A stretch of DNA of 39,560 nucleotides from a virus: the IMG/VR virus record IMGVR_UViG_3300031873_000012, positions 1 through 39,560 of that record; one strand, given 5' to 3'. A program made the translations under genes and the position numbers. Positions 21,433-28,655 of this stretch are shown in pieces. The notes below the pieces were generated by a model. The model ran no database searches and had not been told where the DNA came from. It saw only the letters and a list, made by a program, of their open reading frames with translations. Numbering within the stretch: the first letter of the stretch is position 1; the number at the start of each line of letters is the position of its first letter.

Positions 21433-22053
21433 TCATCGACATGACTCGATGTCGTTCAAAATTTTTCCGCCTCTCACCATCATCGTGGGAGCCCATCCAT
21501 GCTCGACGAAATTCAACGCCGCCTCTCTCGAGTAACCTTGCGTGACGAGATAGTCGACAAACGTTTCCTTCGTCGGAAATACCGGCGAGATGGGCGAGCC
21601 TTCGCTTACCGTTTCCCAGAGCTGATACCCCTCACCCTCGGGCGGTAACTCTTCCTCCCACGCTTCGTACTTTGCTTTGACCGCGGCATCGATGCCTGTA
21701 CTATCACAGATAGTGCACCTTCCCCAACCGGGGAGACCTGCTATCTCGAGGAGTTTTTGTTTGAGACTGAACGTCTGTCCCCATTCTAGAAGCACCACTC
21801 CTTTGGGCTCGCCCGATAACGCGACGAATAACTCATGGAGTTCTTTTGCGCGTGCGTTTCTATTGGCATCCGTGGGGTTGGTCGCCGATATCTGAAACTC
21901 TTCCAACCATTTATTGAACCAGCGGTCACCCGCCGTTGCGCCTGTGCCGCCACAATGCGCGCATTGCTTCCAGTACGGATTCAGAAAACCTTGCCACACC
22001 TTGCGCAAAGGCCAATTGAAATCAAGAGGCACCCGATAGATTTCTCTTCCCAT
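21433..22053 (-). CDS. Conserved phage protein with CxxCxGTG motif (206 aa)
   Basis: The N-terminus MGREIYRVPLDFNWPL followed by VWQGFLNPYW and CAHCGGTG (about 31-38) is typical of a conserved phage family of unknown role. A second CTICDSTG (about 113-120) completes a DnaJ-like zinc site. The C-terminal half has the TKETFVDYLVTQGYSREAAL segment often seen in this family. Length 206 is normal. The ATG at 22053 has a GGGAG site, preceded by a small hairpin. The function is unknown; it may bind zinc as a scaffold or antitermination-type factor. Confidence 0.75.
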   Translation of the reverse strand: MGREIYRVPLDFNWPLRKVWQGFLNPYWKQCAHCGGTGATAGDRWFNKWLEEFQISATNPTDANRNARAKELHELFVALSGEPKGVVLLEWGQTFSLKQKLLEIAGLPGWGRCTICDSTGIDAAVKAKYEAWEEELPPEGEGYQLWETVSEGSPISPVFPTKETFVDYLVTQGYSREAALNFVEHGWAPTMMVRGGKILNDIESCR

Positions 22054-22068
22054 AATTTTTCTCCCTTG

Positions 22069-22081
22069 AGCGCCATGCGCT
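22069..22081 (-). repeat. Short hairpin before SD, family of five
   Basis: AGCGC-ATG-GCGCT sits just upstream of the SD of the 206-aa gene. Similar hairpins precede four other starts: GGCGCATGGCGCC (24697-24709), GGCGCATGACGCC (25210-25222) and GAGCGTGTGACGCTC twice (25686-25700, 26023-26037). In each case the SD follows within about 8 bases. All share a GCG-CATG/GTG-CGC form. Confidence 0.7.
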
Positions 22082-22098
22082 ATTAACTACCTGTGAAA

Positions 22099-22617
22099 CT
22101 ATCGCTTTGAGAACTTTTTCTTTCCATACTGCTCTGAGATAGGCTCTCCCTGTCGGCAGAGTTTATTCGATATTTTCGAGATCGTCACCTCGTAATGGTA
22201 GACCTCGACGCCGATTCTCATTCCTATCGTACACGTGACGATTCGTCGACGGGCACCGCATCGCTGGCACCTTCCGACGTGCGCGCGAAGAGTCGCCGAC
22301 CAACCCTCAGGGAGTTTCTCTTTGATCTCCTCGTAGATCTCGAATTGCTCGGGCGTGCACGAGATGTTGCCATGCTCGCTCGCGAACTTGACGTCCTTGT
22401 CCTCGCAGTATTCCGAATCGCAAACGTCGACGGGGCGCATCGAACACCACCTCGGATACGTGTCGAGACCGTATCGAGTAAGCATGATCTTCTTGAGCTC
22501 GGCGAGCGCCTGCTCATGACCGAGGTGTCCTTCTCGCCATTGACGCAAGAGCGCTTCCTCTTTTTGCGCGTCGGCGTGTGAAATCAAATTCTCAATCCGT
22601 TCGTTCTCTCTGCTCAT
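22099..22617 (-). CDS. Hypothetical protein with CxxC motif (172 aa)
   Basis: A helical N-terminus (about 1-45) precedes a Cys-rich middle: WCSMRPVDVCDSEYCED (about 57-73) and CQRCGARRR (about 116-124), which may hold zinc. The final part is basic (GKKKFSKR). The ATG at 22617 has a GAGGTGAAAG leader and overlaps the preceding gene by 26 bases. No family is recognised. Confidence 0.65.
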   Translation of the reverse strand: MSRENERIENLISHADAQKEEALLRQWREGHLGHEQALAELKKIMLTRYGLDTYPRWCSMRPVDVCDSEYCEDKDVKFASEHGNISCTPEQFEIYEEIKEKLPEGWSATLRAHVGRCQRCGARRRIVTCTIGMRIGVEVYHYEVTISKISNKLCRQGEPISEQYGKKKFSKR

Positions 22618-22804
22618 CTTTCACCTCTTGCAAAGTCACCCGTGAGAGCGACCTACGATATATTTCTGCTAGTACTCTGACCTCCTTCACGTGCTGTGAA
22701 ATGATGGCGCACTCGTCTTCGAGGTCTTGCACGGCCTTTCTCACGAGCGCAAACTGTTGTTCGAGTACACCCGTCGCCGCGCTGAAATCCGTTGCGGTAT
22801 CCAT
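22592..22804 (-). CDS. Small helical protein (70 aa)
   Basis: From the ATG at 22804 (leader GGGGAGGGCTCATC) the product is one long amphipathic helix (TGVLEQQFALVRKAVQDLEDECAI..., then LAEIYRRSLSRVTLQEVKDEQ), probably a coiled coil. A longer open frame to 23002 has no good start and reads through a basic, low-quality stretch. The function is unknown. Confidence 0.6.
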   Translation of the reverse strand: MDTATDFSAATGVLEQQFALVRKAVQDLEDECAIISQHVKEVRVLAEIYRRSLSRVTLQEVKDEQRERTD

Positions 22805-22929
22805 GATGAGCCCTCCCCGCATCCTCGATATCACCCCTCTTCGAAATTCCGTATAAAAATAATTCGAGGCCTTGAATTTCGAGGCTCTCTCGTATTTCAT
22901 GCTAAAAAATTCCAGCGTTGCCAAAATTA

Positions 22930-23217
22930 CTACTTTCTTCCTTCCCCCGGCAAAGACCCGCCGGGCACGTACCACTTTGGTTTTGGCTCTTCTTTCACGC
23001 AAAGCAAAGGGTCACGAAAAACCGTTTCCGGCGGGTTTTCTGCGACCAATCCGCCCGCAGCCTGGAAGCCATGCAAGTATGCGGATCGAAGTGCTAGACG
23101 AATATCAACTGCTAGCACCACGTGTGAATCGAGCTGGTCCTGCAAGTGACTTTCCATGTTATGCGAGCGCAAATATTTTTCAACTAAACCTGCCAATGCT
23201 TTATCTAGGTCGTCCAT
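22930..23217 (-). CDS. Paralogous-family protein with LRSAYLHGF motif (95 aa)
   Basis: The N-terminus MDDLDKALAGLVEKYLRSHNMESH is duplicated at 24371-24448. The middle RLALRSAYLHGFQAAGG matches the C-terminal module of the small family at 16.4-17.6 kb, but here it is followed by a 45-residue Pro/Gly/Lys-rich tail. The ATG at 23217 has a GGAG site. It links the two duplicated clusters of the accessory region. The function is unknown. Confidence 0.6.
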   Translation of the reverse strand: MDDLDKALAGLVEKYLRSHNMESHLQDQLDSHVVLAVDIRLALRSAYLHGFQAAGGLVAENPPETVFRDPLLCVKEEPKPKWYVPGGSLPGEGRK

Positions 23218-23222
23218 GTTTT
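23147..23222 (-). repeat. 76-bp direct repeat, copy 1 (copy 2 at 24378-24453)
   Basis: The two copies agree at about 72 of 76 bases and share boundaries TGACTTTCC and CATGTTTT. Each contains the start codon and first 23 codons of a gene, but upstream sequences differ. The intact gene is at copy 1; copy 2 is cut off by a stop soon after the repeat. This is a segmental duplication with later divergence. Confidence 0.85.
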
Positions 23223-23236
23223 ATCTCCGAAAGAAA

Positions 23237-23259
23237 CGCCCGGCAAGATACACCGGGCG
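23237..23259 (-). terminator. Rho-independent terminator
   Basis: CGCCCGG (23253-23259 read on the minus strand) pairs with CCGGGCG (23237-23243) around a 9-base loop and is followed by TTTCTTT. It lies 14 bases after the stop of the 331-aa gene and before the next gene's SD, so it may end or attenuate transcription there. Confidence 0.6.
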
Positions 23260-23272
23260 TGAAAGTTATTAT

Positions 23273-24268
23273 CTAAGTCCACAAAGCAAACTCGCGAGAA
23301 AGCGTCATGCCTTCCCATACCAAAGAGACGAGAACGGCGTATCGTGAATAGATGCCGTTATCACAATTCCCACAGGTCACATGATGATGGCGTGGTGTAC
23401 ACTTAGAGGGCAATAGAACGCTAACACGAGCAGTGAGATCGACATACGCGGGATACAAATCGACTGGAAGAAGCGTCGCATCCTCGGCAGAATACTCGAC
23501 CGACCGCTCAAAGCAATCGTCCGCACATCGCGGGCAATCGTCCTTATCAAGCTGTTTGTATCTAGGAATTTCCTTCATCGAATCGAAGAGAATGTTTCGC
23601 GCAAACTTACGCAAGTCATCCTCCGCTAATAGACCAGCGCGATATTGATCGGCAAGTGAATTCGCCGCATCGTGTTTGCGAAGAAACTTTTCAATGCGTT
23701 CTTTTTGATTGACAAGCCTTTGACGGCGCTCGGCCTCCTCGCAGTCTTCCCTTTCTTTCTCGCGCTCCCGCGCATCAAGGATTTTCGCGGACAGATCGCT
23801 AATTCTCACGCTCAACGTCGGAGCGCTATCACGGATTTTCTCCGCACGATCAATATCTACAGTGCATGGAAGTCTGCTAAACAATTTGCAATGCCGAATC
23901 TCGGTTTCAAGATAATCGATCTCAGCATCAATCAATCGCGCTTCCGAAAAATCTCGCGAGTACGCCACGAGCTTTTCAAACTCCTCGAGAGGCATCTCGA
24001 CCTCGGGCGAAACCGCATCGCCCTTGGCGAACAAATGCCAGAGCATATACAGCGTTTGATGATTCGTGTTATCGACGACCTCACCCGTCGTGAGATCGAT
24101 GCGCCCGTAGGCACTCAATTGGGTCGCGGTCCCTTTAACCGTAACGAATATTTTTTGAGGGGGCACACCGAATTTGTCGGCATATGCAGCGAGATCGGGC
24201 GTCGCCCAATTGAGGAAAAAATGGTTAACTTCTACTTCGTGACACCGAACTACCATTTTCGTTTCCAT
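23273..24268 (-). CDS. Large hypothetical protein with zinc-like motifs (331 aa)
   Basis: Residues 1-100 are mixed alpha/beta. Residues about 165-200 form a Glu/Arg-rich coiled coil (DAREREKEREDCEEAERRQ). The C-terminal third holds CPRC (245-248), then C290, HHH (294-296) and CGNC (299-302), a likely zinc ribbon with treble-clef character. The ATG at 24268 has a GGGAGCACAA leader. The frame extends 34 codons upstream without a better start. No family is recognised. A nucleic-acid or protein-scaffold role is possible. It sits between the two copies of the 76-bp repeat. Confidence 0.6.
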   Translation of the reverse strand: METKMVVRCHEVEVNHFFLNWATPDLAAYADKFGVPPQKIFVTVKGTATQLSAYGRIDLTTGEVVDNTNHQTLYMLWHLFAKGDAVSPEVEMPLEEFEKLVAYSRDFSEARLIDAEIDYLETEIRHCKLFSRLPCTVDIDRAEKIRDSAPTLSVRISDLSAKILDAREREKEREDCEEAERRQRLVNQKERIEKFLRKHDAANSLADQYRAGLLAEDDLRKFARNILFDSMKEIPRYKQLDKDDCPRCADDCFERSVEYSAEDATLLPVDLYPAYVDLTARVSVLLPSKCTPRHHHVTCGNCDNGIYSRYAVLVSLVWEGMTLSREFALWT

Positions 24269-24370
24269 TTGTGCTCCCATACCCAGACAATTCCGGGCGC
24301 CCTGCAATATCGAGCGAGACAATTCTCGCCCGAGTGCTTCACCAGCAGTGCTACGCTCTCTTCCTCTCAA

Positions 24371-24448
24371 TCATCGATGACTTTCCATGTTATGCGAGCG
24401 CAAATATTTTTCAACTAAACCCGTCAATGTTTTGTCTAGGTCGTCCAT
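24371..24448 (-). pseudogene. Truncated copy of the MDDLDK gene (25 codons)
   Basis: This frame begins MDDLDKTLTGLVEKYL, matches the first 24 residues of the 95-aa protein at 22930-23217 with three changes, and then stops at a TGA at 24371. The missing rest of the gene indicates a broken duplicate. A short coupled leader peptide is the alternative, since its start region and SD remain intact. Confidence 0.6.
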
Positions 24449-24460
24449 GTTTTTATTCCT

Positions 24461-24682
24461 CTAATATGGATCATCATTGACCCATCGACGACAATCTGCC
24501 GCCGAAGTTAAAAAAGGTCCTTGTCCAACAGGCTTTACTACACGAAGATCGGCTAAAGAAGAGATCTCCCATAGATTCTCTATTTTCTCTGTGGTTCCAA
24601 GCCGCCCAAAATAATGAACTAGCGTGGAGGTGGTGATTCTCGTTTTCTGGAACATGAATCCTTTGTACGTAATAGTTTTCAT
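24461..24682 (-). CDS. Small hypothetical protein (73 aa)
   Basis: A beta-rich basic protein (MKTITYKGFMFQKTRITTSTLVHYF) with a helical C-terminus ending in DCRRWVNDDPY. The ATG at 24682 follows an AAAGGAAACGAAA leader and the GGCGCATGGCGCC hairpin. No known motif. The C-terminal RRWVNDD segment resembles small phage proteins that bind nucleic acids, but this is weak. Confidence 0.55.
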   Translation of the reverse strand: MKTITYKGFMFQKTRITTSTLVHYFGRLGTTEKIENLWEISSLADLRVVKPVGQGPFLTSAADCRRWVNDDPY

Positions 24683-24720
24683 TTTCGTTTCCTTTTGGCG
24701 CCATGCGCCATGCGCCAGGT

Positions 24721-25194
24721 TCACTTGGAGGATATTTTCGCCAGAGCGGCCGCGAAGGCCGCGTTGAAGGGCGGCGCCGTAACTACTGGTACCGGCGCGA
24801 CCGCCGGCTGAACTATGCCCGCGTCGAGCAAAAATGCGGGGGAGACCTCGAGAGTCGTGCCGTTAACGATCTGTCGATACTCGGCAGACCGGCGCTTGTA
24901 TTCATATTTCTTATAAATTCCACCTTCCTGCACCGTGAGCACGGTGCAGAATGAGTTGCCCTGCAAATCCTCTCTAGCAATTTGAGACGACCCCGCGCCT
25001 TCGACTGGCGCGATATCTTCCCCGACGACTACCCAGTCATTCCCGGCTTCGAGCCGGTAACACGAAATACCGGCCGACCGGCCGAGGGGAACAAGCGTCC
25101 CCTTAAAAATTTTCCGCCCCTGCAGCTCTTCCGACCCGATTATCTCGAGGCCGGTACGCCCATTGATGCTGTGGTGTTTAATCAATGTTTCCAT
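24721..25194 (-). CDS. Hypothetical protein with Pro/Val/Ala-rich tail (157 aa)
   Basis: A beta-rich N-terminal part (about 1-120) is followed by a low-complexity linker (QPAVAPVPVVTAPP) and a short C-terminal helix (NAAFAAALAKISSK). Such tails often serve as flexible tethers. The ATG at 25194 has an AAAGGGAGAACG leader behind a GGCGCATGACGCC hairpin. The function is unknown. Confidence 0.6.
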   Translation of the reverse strand: METLIKHHSINGRTGLEIIGSEELQGRKIFKGTLVPLGRSAGISCYRLEAGNDWVVVGEDIAPVEGAGSSQIAREDLQGNSFCTVLTVQEGGIYKKYEYKRRSAEYRQIVNGTTLEVSPAFLLDAGIVQPAVAPVPVVTAPPFNAAFAAALAKISSK

Positions 25195-25259
25195 TTTCGT
25201 TCTCCCTTTGGCGTCATGCGCCATTAACTGCCAGTGAATTACCACTCTCTACTCGTTAG

Positions 25260-25574
25260 TCAAATCTGGTCATCGTGTCGACGCAAAAACGACACGAAAC
25301 GGTTAATGTAAGCTAATGCGTTTCCGCAGTAGTCGTCCCAGGCCTCTTCCTTCTCATCGACCTCACCCACAGTAACAGATGCGATATCCGCTTTATCCCA
25401 GTCTACAACCTTCCCCATCGCTATCGCGGTAGGGACATCATCCTCTTGGACTGTTTCGCCAAACTCCGTCGTAATGACGGTACAGAAACCCTCACGGGTT
25501 TCTATAATTTCTCGCCATCTGCAAACTTCGTCACCACTCGAGTCAATCGAGTGGTTGGTGAATTTCAGGGCCAT
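25260..25574 (-). CDS. Hypothetical acidic protein (104 aa)
   Basis: Contains a beta-rich start (MALKFTNHSIDSSGDEVCRW), an acidic middle (EVDEKEEAWDDYCGNA) and a basic end (FLRRHDDQI). No metal or membrane motif. Its start at 25574 lies in the operon of small genes with hairpin-SD leaders, although its own leader lacks the hairpin. The function is unknown. Confidence 0.55.
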   Translation of the reverse strand: MALKFTNHSIDSSGDEVCRWREIIETREGFCTVITTEFGETVQEDDVPTAIAMGKVVDWDKADIASVTVGEVDEKEEAWDDYCGNALAYINRFVSFLRRHDDQI

Positions 25575-25610
25575 GGTTTAGCTCGCTTTGTTAGGTTGTT
25601 TACGCTGATC

Positions 25611-25673
25611 TCATCGGTCGAACAGATCGACAAGACTGCTGGCATCATTGACTTCAACATTCGGGGTTTCCAT
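25611..25673 (-). CDS. Micro-ORF METPNVEV... (20 aa)
   Basis: The ATG at 25673 follows the GAGCGTGTGACGCTC hairpin and an AAGAAG site, the same arrangement that precedes neighbouring real genes, and ends in TGA after 20 codons. The leader conservation is the only argument for translation. It could be a leader peptide for the next gene, 37 bases downstream. Confidence 0.4.
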   Translation of the reverse strand: METPNVEVNDASSLVDLFDR

Positions 25674-25703
25674 TTTGATTCTTCTTGAGCGTCACACGCT
25701 CAA

Positions 25704-26009
25704 CTATTTAATTTTCGCAGGGAGATTTCCTAAGCGAGTTGCCGTCGAATTCGACAATCTCAAAGCTTGAATCCGCTTCATGTCTTGAATCTGATATTCC
25801 TCTATCAGCAACCGTTGCGCGTTCGCCAGTTTCACAAGGTTTTTTATCTGACGCGCTGTCAGGTAGTGATGAAGCGTGAAGGTGTCACTAATTGGATCAA
25901 GAGCGCGAACAATCACGCTTCCCCCGCCAAGCCATTCAATCTTGAAAGATTTGCAAGTCCGACCGTCGCTCCAAGTTTTAACCGGCTTAACGATAATTTT
26001 GCTTTCCAT
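25704..26009 (-). CDS. Hypothetical protein (101 aa)
   Basis: The first half is beta-rich (KSFKIEWLGGGSVIVRALDPISDTF); the second half is a long helix (RQIKNLVKLANAQRLLIEEY...QALRLSNSTATRLG), giving a compact alpha/beta layout. The ATG at 26009 has a TTAAAGGAG-type leader behind the GAGCGTGTGACGCTC hairpin. No recognised family. First gene behind the consensus-like promoter at 26063. Confidence 0.6.
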   Translation of the reverse strand: MESKIIVKPVKTWSDGRTCKSFKIEWLGGGSVIVRALDPISDTFTLHHYLTARQIKNLVKLANAQRLLIEEYQIQDMKRIQALRLSNSTATRLGNLPAKIK

Positions 26010-26062
26010 TTTGATCTCCTTTGAGCGTCACACGCTCTCTTGTTTCTCTACTCTATTTAATA

Positions 26063-26091
26063 AGTATAAGCGAAGTGAGCGAGATATGCAA
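26063..26091 (-). promoter_or_regulatory. Sigma70-like promoter for the small-gene cluster
   Basis: On the minus strand TTGCAT (26086-26091) and TATACT (26063-26068) are separated by exactly 17 bases, close to consensus TTGACA/TATAAT. It overlaps a short AGCGAAG/CTTCGCT inverted repeat (within 26069-26099) that could be an operator. It would drive the genes at 26009 and below. Confidence 0.6.
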
Positions 26092-26100
26092 GCGCTTCGC

Positions 26101-26409
26101 TCAACTATTTTTTTCGTCTAGCAATTTCAATCGCTTAGCCTCTTTTTCGAGTAAGAGTCGCTTTGACAATATCTCGCTCGTCCTCGCCATAATCGCGGCA
26201 ATCTCTGCCTCGCAGGTGTCGCACCCGTGGGCTCCTCTATCGCCCGCGAGATGCGCTTTTGCGGTCGCGCAAAGATCGTGGGGTGGATATCGCGGGCATT
26301 TCACTGGTTGTGTACGCTGAAGATTATCACCGCAATTAAAATCGTCGCAGTTATGGCACGCTTGAACGTGCGTTTCGCGACACACCTCGGATGGCGTCTT
26401 CTTATTCAC
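26101..26409 (-). CDS. Cys-rich hypothetical protein (102 aa)
   Basis: Eight cysteines (10, 18, 21, 26, 38, 47, 63, 66) with CxxC pairs CHNC and CDTC, plus histidines, indicate zinc or disulfide-based folding. A long charged helix (about 70-100, LSKRLLLEKEAKRLKLL) follows. The GTG start at 26409 has an AGGAG site 11 bases upstream, and the 13-base motif TCACTGGTTGTGT occurs twice near it. The function is unknown. Confidence 0.6.
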   Translation of the reverse strand: MNKKTPSEVCRETHVQACHNCDDFNCGDNLQRTQPVKCPRYPPHDLCATAKAHLAGDRGAHGCDTCEAEIAAIMARTSEILSKRLLLEKEAKRLKLLDEKNS

Positions 26410-26463
26410 TGGTTGTGTGACTCCTGATTCTCACTGGCAGTGTCCAAACTTCCCGCGAAAAAA

Positions 26464-26544
26464 TCACTCCATCGTCGACAAAACATAAACCACGAGTGTC
26501 AGCACTATCGCGCCGATAACCGCATCGAACAGATCGCAACACAC
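26464..26544 (-). CDS. Possible membrane micro-peptide (26 aa)
   Basis: A GTG-started frame gives CCDLFDAVIGAIVLTLVVYVL plus a few residues, one membrane helix. It directly follows the FHA gene stop. It has no clear SD, so translation would have to be coupled to the FHA gene. The gap 26410-26546 otherwise holds nothing visible. Weakly supported. Confidence 0.25.
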   Translation of the reverse strand: MCCDLFDAVIGAIVLTLVVYVLSTME

Positions 26545-26546
26545 GG

Positions 26547-27290
26547 TCAGAGTCGCACGAGCTTGAGCCACACTCGCCCGCCGAGCACTATCACCGACCC
26601 GAGCTCGACAGCGATCCTGTGCCCGTACAATCGAGGGTCGATGACGTCGGCTCCGAGTTGCGTTCCCGTGGACCCCTTGAAAATGAAAAGCTTATAAACG
26701 ACTTTGTCGCCCTCGGTCGTTCTTAGCAAGCGCAAGTGCTGACGTGACACTCCCTGTGAAAATACACCGGGAACTTTTCCGAGGTCGAGGTCGGGAAAAA
26801 TATCTCGTTGCGGGTCCTCTCGACCGATGAGCGTCACGTCACTCTCGATCCAGTGCGTTACAATGGTCTCTCGACCGTTCGAGTCGAGCACGAGGAGCGC
26901 ATCGCCATGACGTTCGATCTCATCGTTGGAAATGTCACCGTCACTCTGCTTATTTTTTTCATCGCGTTTCTGCTCGGCAGTGTCGACGACCTGCGAGGAT
27001 GGCGCGCCGGCGTTCTCTTTGTCGTCTACGCTGCTCTCGCATTGCTGTTTCTCGGGCTCTGGCTGCCCCGCTGTTGGTTTTTCCCCCTCGGTGGGGGTGC
27101 TCACTAGATCGGGCGCCTTTGCGTTGACGGTGAGGGCCTCTGAGCCTTCGAGCGCTTCGGCGGGAATGAGCGGGAAGAGATCGGGCGGGGGCGGCAAATT
27201 ACCCGAGAGCAAGTCGCCGCCACAAGAATCGCATTTGATCGCCTCGGAGTTCTCGGTCACGCAAGAGCAAGTCGGGCATCTCTTTGCCAT
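26547..27290 (-). CDS. Zinc-ribbon plus FHA-domain protein
   Basis: FHA domains bind phosphothreonine peptides. The N-terminus has CPTC (5-8) and CDSC (20-23), a short zinc ribbon, followed by a Pro/Glu/Ser-rich disordered linker (about 30-125). The FHA domain (about 130-247) shows GR (156-157), SRQH (182-185) and KGSTGTQLG (about 205-213), the phosphopeptide-binding loops, then a GHRIAVELGSVIVLGG stretch. The ATG has a GAAGGAG site right after the VWA stop, so the two are one transcription unit. Zinc ribbon + FHA beside a VWA protein matches bacterial signalling or stress operons rather than phage replication genes. Confidence 0.8.
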   Translation of the reverse strand: MAKRCPTCSCVTENSEAIKCDSCGGDLLSGNLPPPPDLFPLIPAEALEGSEALTVNAKAPDLVSTPTEGEKPTAGQPEPEKQQCESSVDDKENAGAPSSQVVDTAEQKRDEKNKQSDGDISNDEIERHGDALLVLDSNGRETIVTHWIESDVTLIGREDPQRDIFPDLDLGKVPGVFSQGVSRQHLRLLRTTEGDKVVYKLFIFKGSTGTQLGADVIDPRLYGHRIAVELGSVIVLGGRVWLKLVRL

Positions 27291-27291
27291 T

Positions 27292-28608
27292 TTAGTTCTC
27301 CTTCTTCTCGACCTGCAAACCGGGTTTCAAGAACGCGGGGCGCGCGGCGACAACCGTGCTCTCGACGACCGCGCGATTGACGGCGTCCATCGAGGTCAAT
27401 CCCTCTGCGATAATCTCATCGAGTATCGCCTCGTAACGCTGTCTCATTTTTTCGTCGTGCAACTCTGCGCACCGCTTCACTAACACTCTGAGATATTTTG
27501 TCACCTCGTTGATACTGCCCTCGCCCTTTTTAAATTTCTCGTGCGCGGTCGTGAAATAGGAAGTGAGTTGAGTGATCGTCACTCGACGATAGACCTCGGA
27601 GACCTCTGCGTTTGCTAGCTGTGTCAGTTTTCTATCTGACACGAGCTCGACCGAGAAGAGTTTCTTCTCCGTTTGGTCGACCAAGTTCATCGCGGGAACG
27701 TCATAAAAAACGGTCGCTTCACACACAGTCTGTGTACCAGCGAGAGCGCTCTCCACGTCCACCACAACCAAAAACGAATATTCTTTTTCTGATTCGACAT
27801 TCCCGACAATAAATTTTGCGGTCCGCTTGCTGTCAAGTTTTAGGTTGCCGAGGAACGCCTGCTCGGGCGCGGCCTTGTACGCGAGACTTGCCTCGACGGT
27901 CGAAGAGAATTTGAGCTCAAGGCGCACGTTCGCCACGACGAAATTCTCGACGCGCCCGACGATTCCCATCAGCGTCTCTTTGATTTTCTCGCTCTCGTTT
28001 GCAGCGAAGACCACGCCGTTGGAGCTCGTGACCATTTGCAAAAGATGATCGGCTTTATAGTCGGCTCCCATGCCGACCGCGAAGAGTTGCACCTTTGACT
28101 CGGCGGCGGCGAGCGCAACCGCGCTTGCCGTTTCCGGGAAATCGGCGACGCCATCGGTCAAGAGGATGACGACCGAAACGGGCTTTTGCCCTCGCTCGCA
28201 GGCGCGCGTTGCCTCTGTGATCGCGCCGGTCATATTCGTTGAGCCGCCGGCGAGATCACGAATGGCGTCTATCTGAGCGAGAATCTCGGAGCGGTTCGCA
28301 TCGGTGACCGTTTCGTTGTCGAGCAGAATATGAATGCGCGATTGAAACGCGATGAGCGAAAACTTTTGATTCTCGCTGACCGATGACGCGATCATCTTTG
28401 CCGCATCGATGGCGGCGTCAAGCTTGCCATTCACGAGCATCGATGCACTACAATCGAAAAGCAAACAGAGCGACGCGTCGACTGGGAGCGAGACCTTCTG
28501 GTCGATGTCGACACCCGGCTTTATTTTCACAAGCAGTTTAAGCTCGTGCTCGACACCCGTCATCAACTTCTCGTGGTCACCCACCAACTGTAGATCTAAC
28601 AAGTTCAT
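27292..28608 (-). CDS. VWA-domain protein with intact MIDAS
   Basis: The first half is a von Willebrand factor A domain. MIDAS residues are DCSAS (64-68 in the longer frame, DxSxS), T136 in STNM and D164 in LLTDGVAD, all present, so a metal ion can be bound. The second half is beta-rich (about 230-345) and then helical. This arrangement matches bacterial VWA proteins that scaffold ATPases, chaperones or phospho-signalling. The ATG at 28608 has a GAGGCAGCAA leader; an upstream ATG at 28644 lacks one. It is followed at once by the FHA gene, suggesting a functional pair. Confidence 0.82.
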   Translation of the reverse strand: MNLLDLQLVGDHEKLMTGVEHELKLLVKIKPGVDIDQKVSLPVDASLCLLFDCSASMLVNGKLDAAIDAAKMIASSVSENQKFSLIAFQSRIHILLDNETVTDANRSEILAQIDAIRDLAGGSTNMTGAITEATRACERGQKPVSVVILLTDGVADFPETASAVALAAAESKVQLFAVGMGADYKADHLLQMVTSSNGVVFAANESEKIKETLMGIVGRVENFVVANVRLELKFSSTVEASLAYKAAPEQAFLGNLKLDSKRTAKFIVGNVESEKEYSFLVVVDVESALAGTQTVCEATVFYDVPAMNLVDQTEKKLFSVELVSDRKLTQLANAEVSEVYRRVTITQLTSYFTTAHEKFKKGEGSINEVTKYLRVLVKRCAELHDEKMRQRYEAILDEIIAEGLTSMDAVNRAVVESTVVAARPAFLKPGLQVEKKEN

Positions 28609-28655
28609 TTGCTGCCTCGCTCTTGTCATTGGTCCAAATGACATCTAATGTCGAT

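Noticed and set aside
21053-21496. 147-codon minus-strand frame covering the CRISPR-like and tRNA-like region
   Set aside because: It starts inside the 206-aa gene in another frame, is basic and Pro/Arg-rich, and its codons are dictated by hairpins. A non-coding reading fits better.
23672-24418. 248-codon open frame on the plus strand
   Set aside because: It is antisense to the 331-aa minus-strand gene, which has a good ribosome binding site and zinc-like motifs. The plus frame has no SD and its product has no coherent domain pattern.
26808-27107. 99-codon plus-strand frame with apparent membrane helices
   Set aside because: It lies fully antisense to the linker and FHA coding region, and the hydrophobic look comes from reverse-read Glu/Asp/Ser codons.
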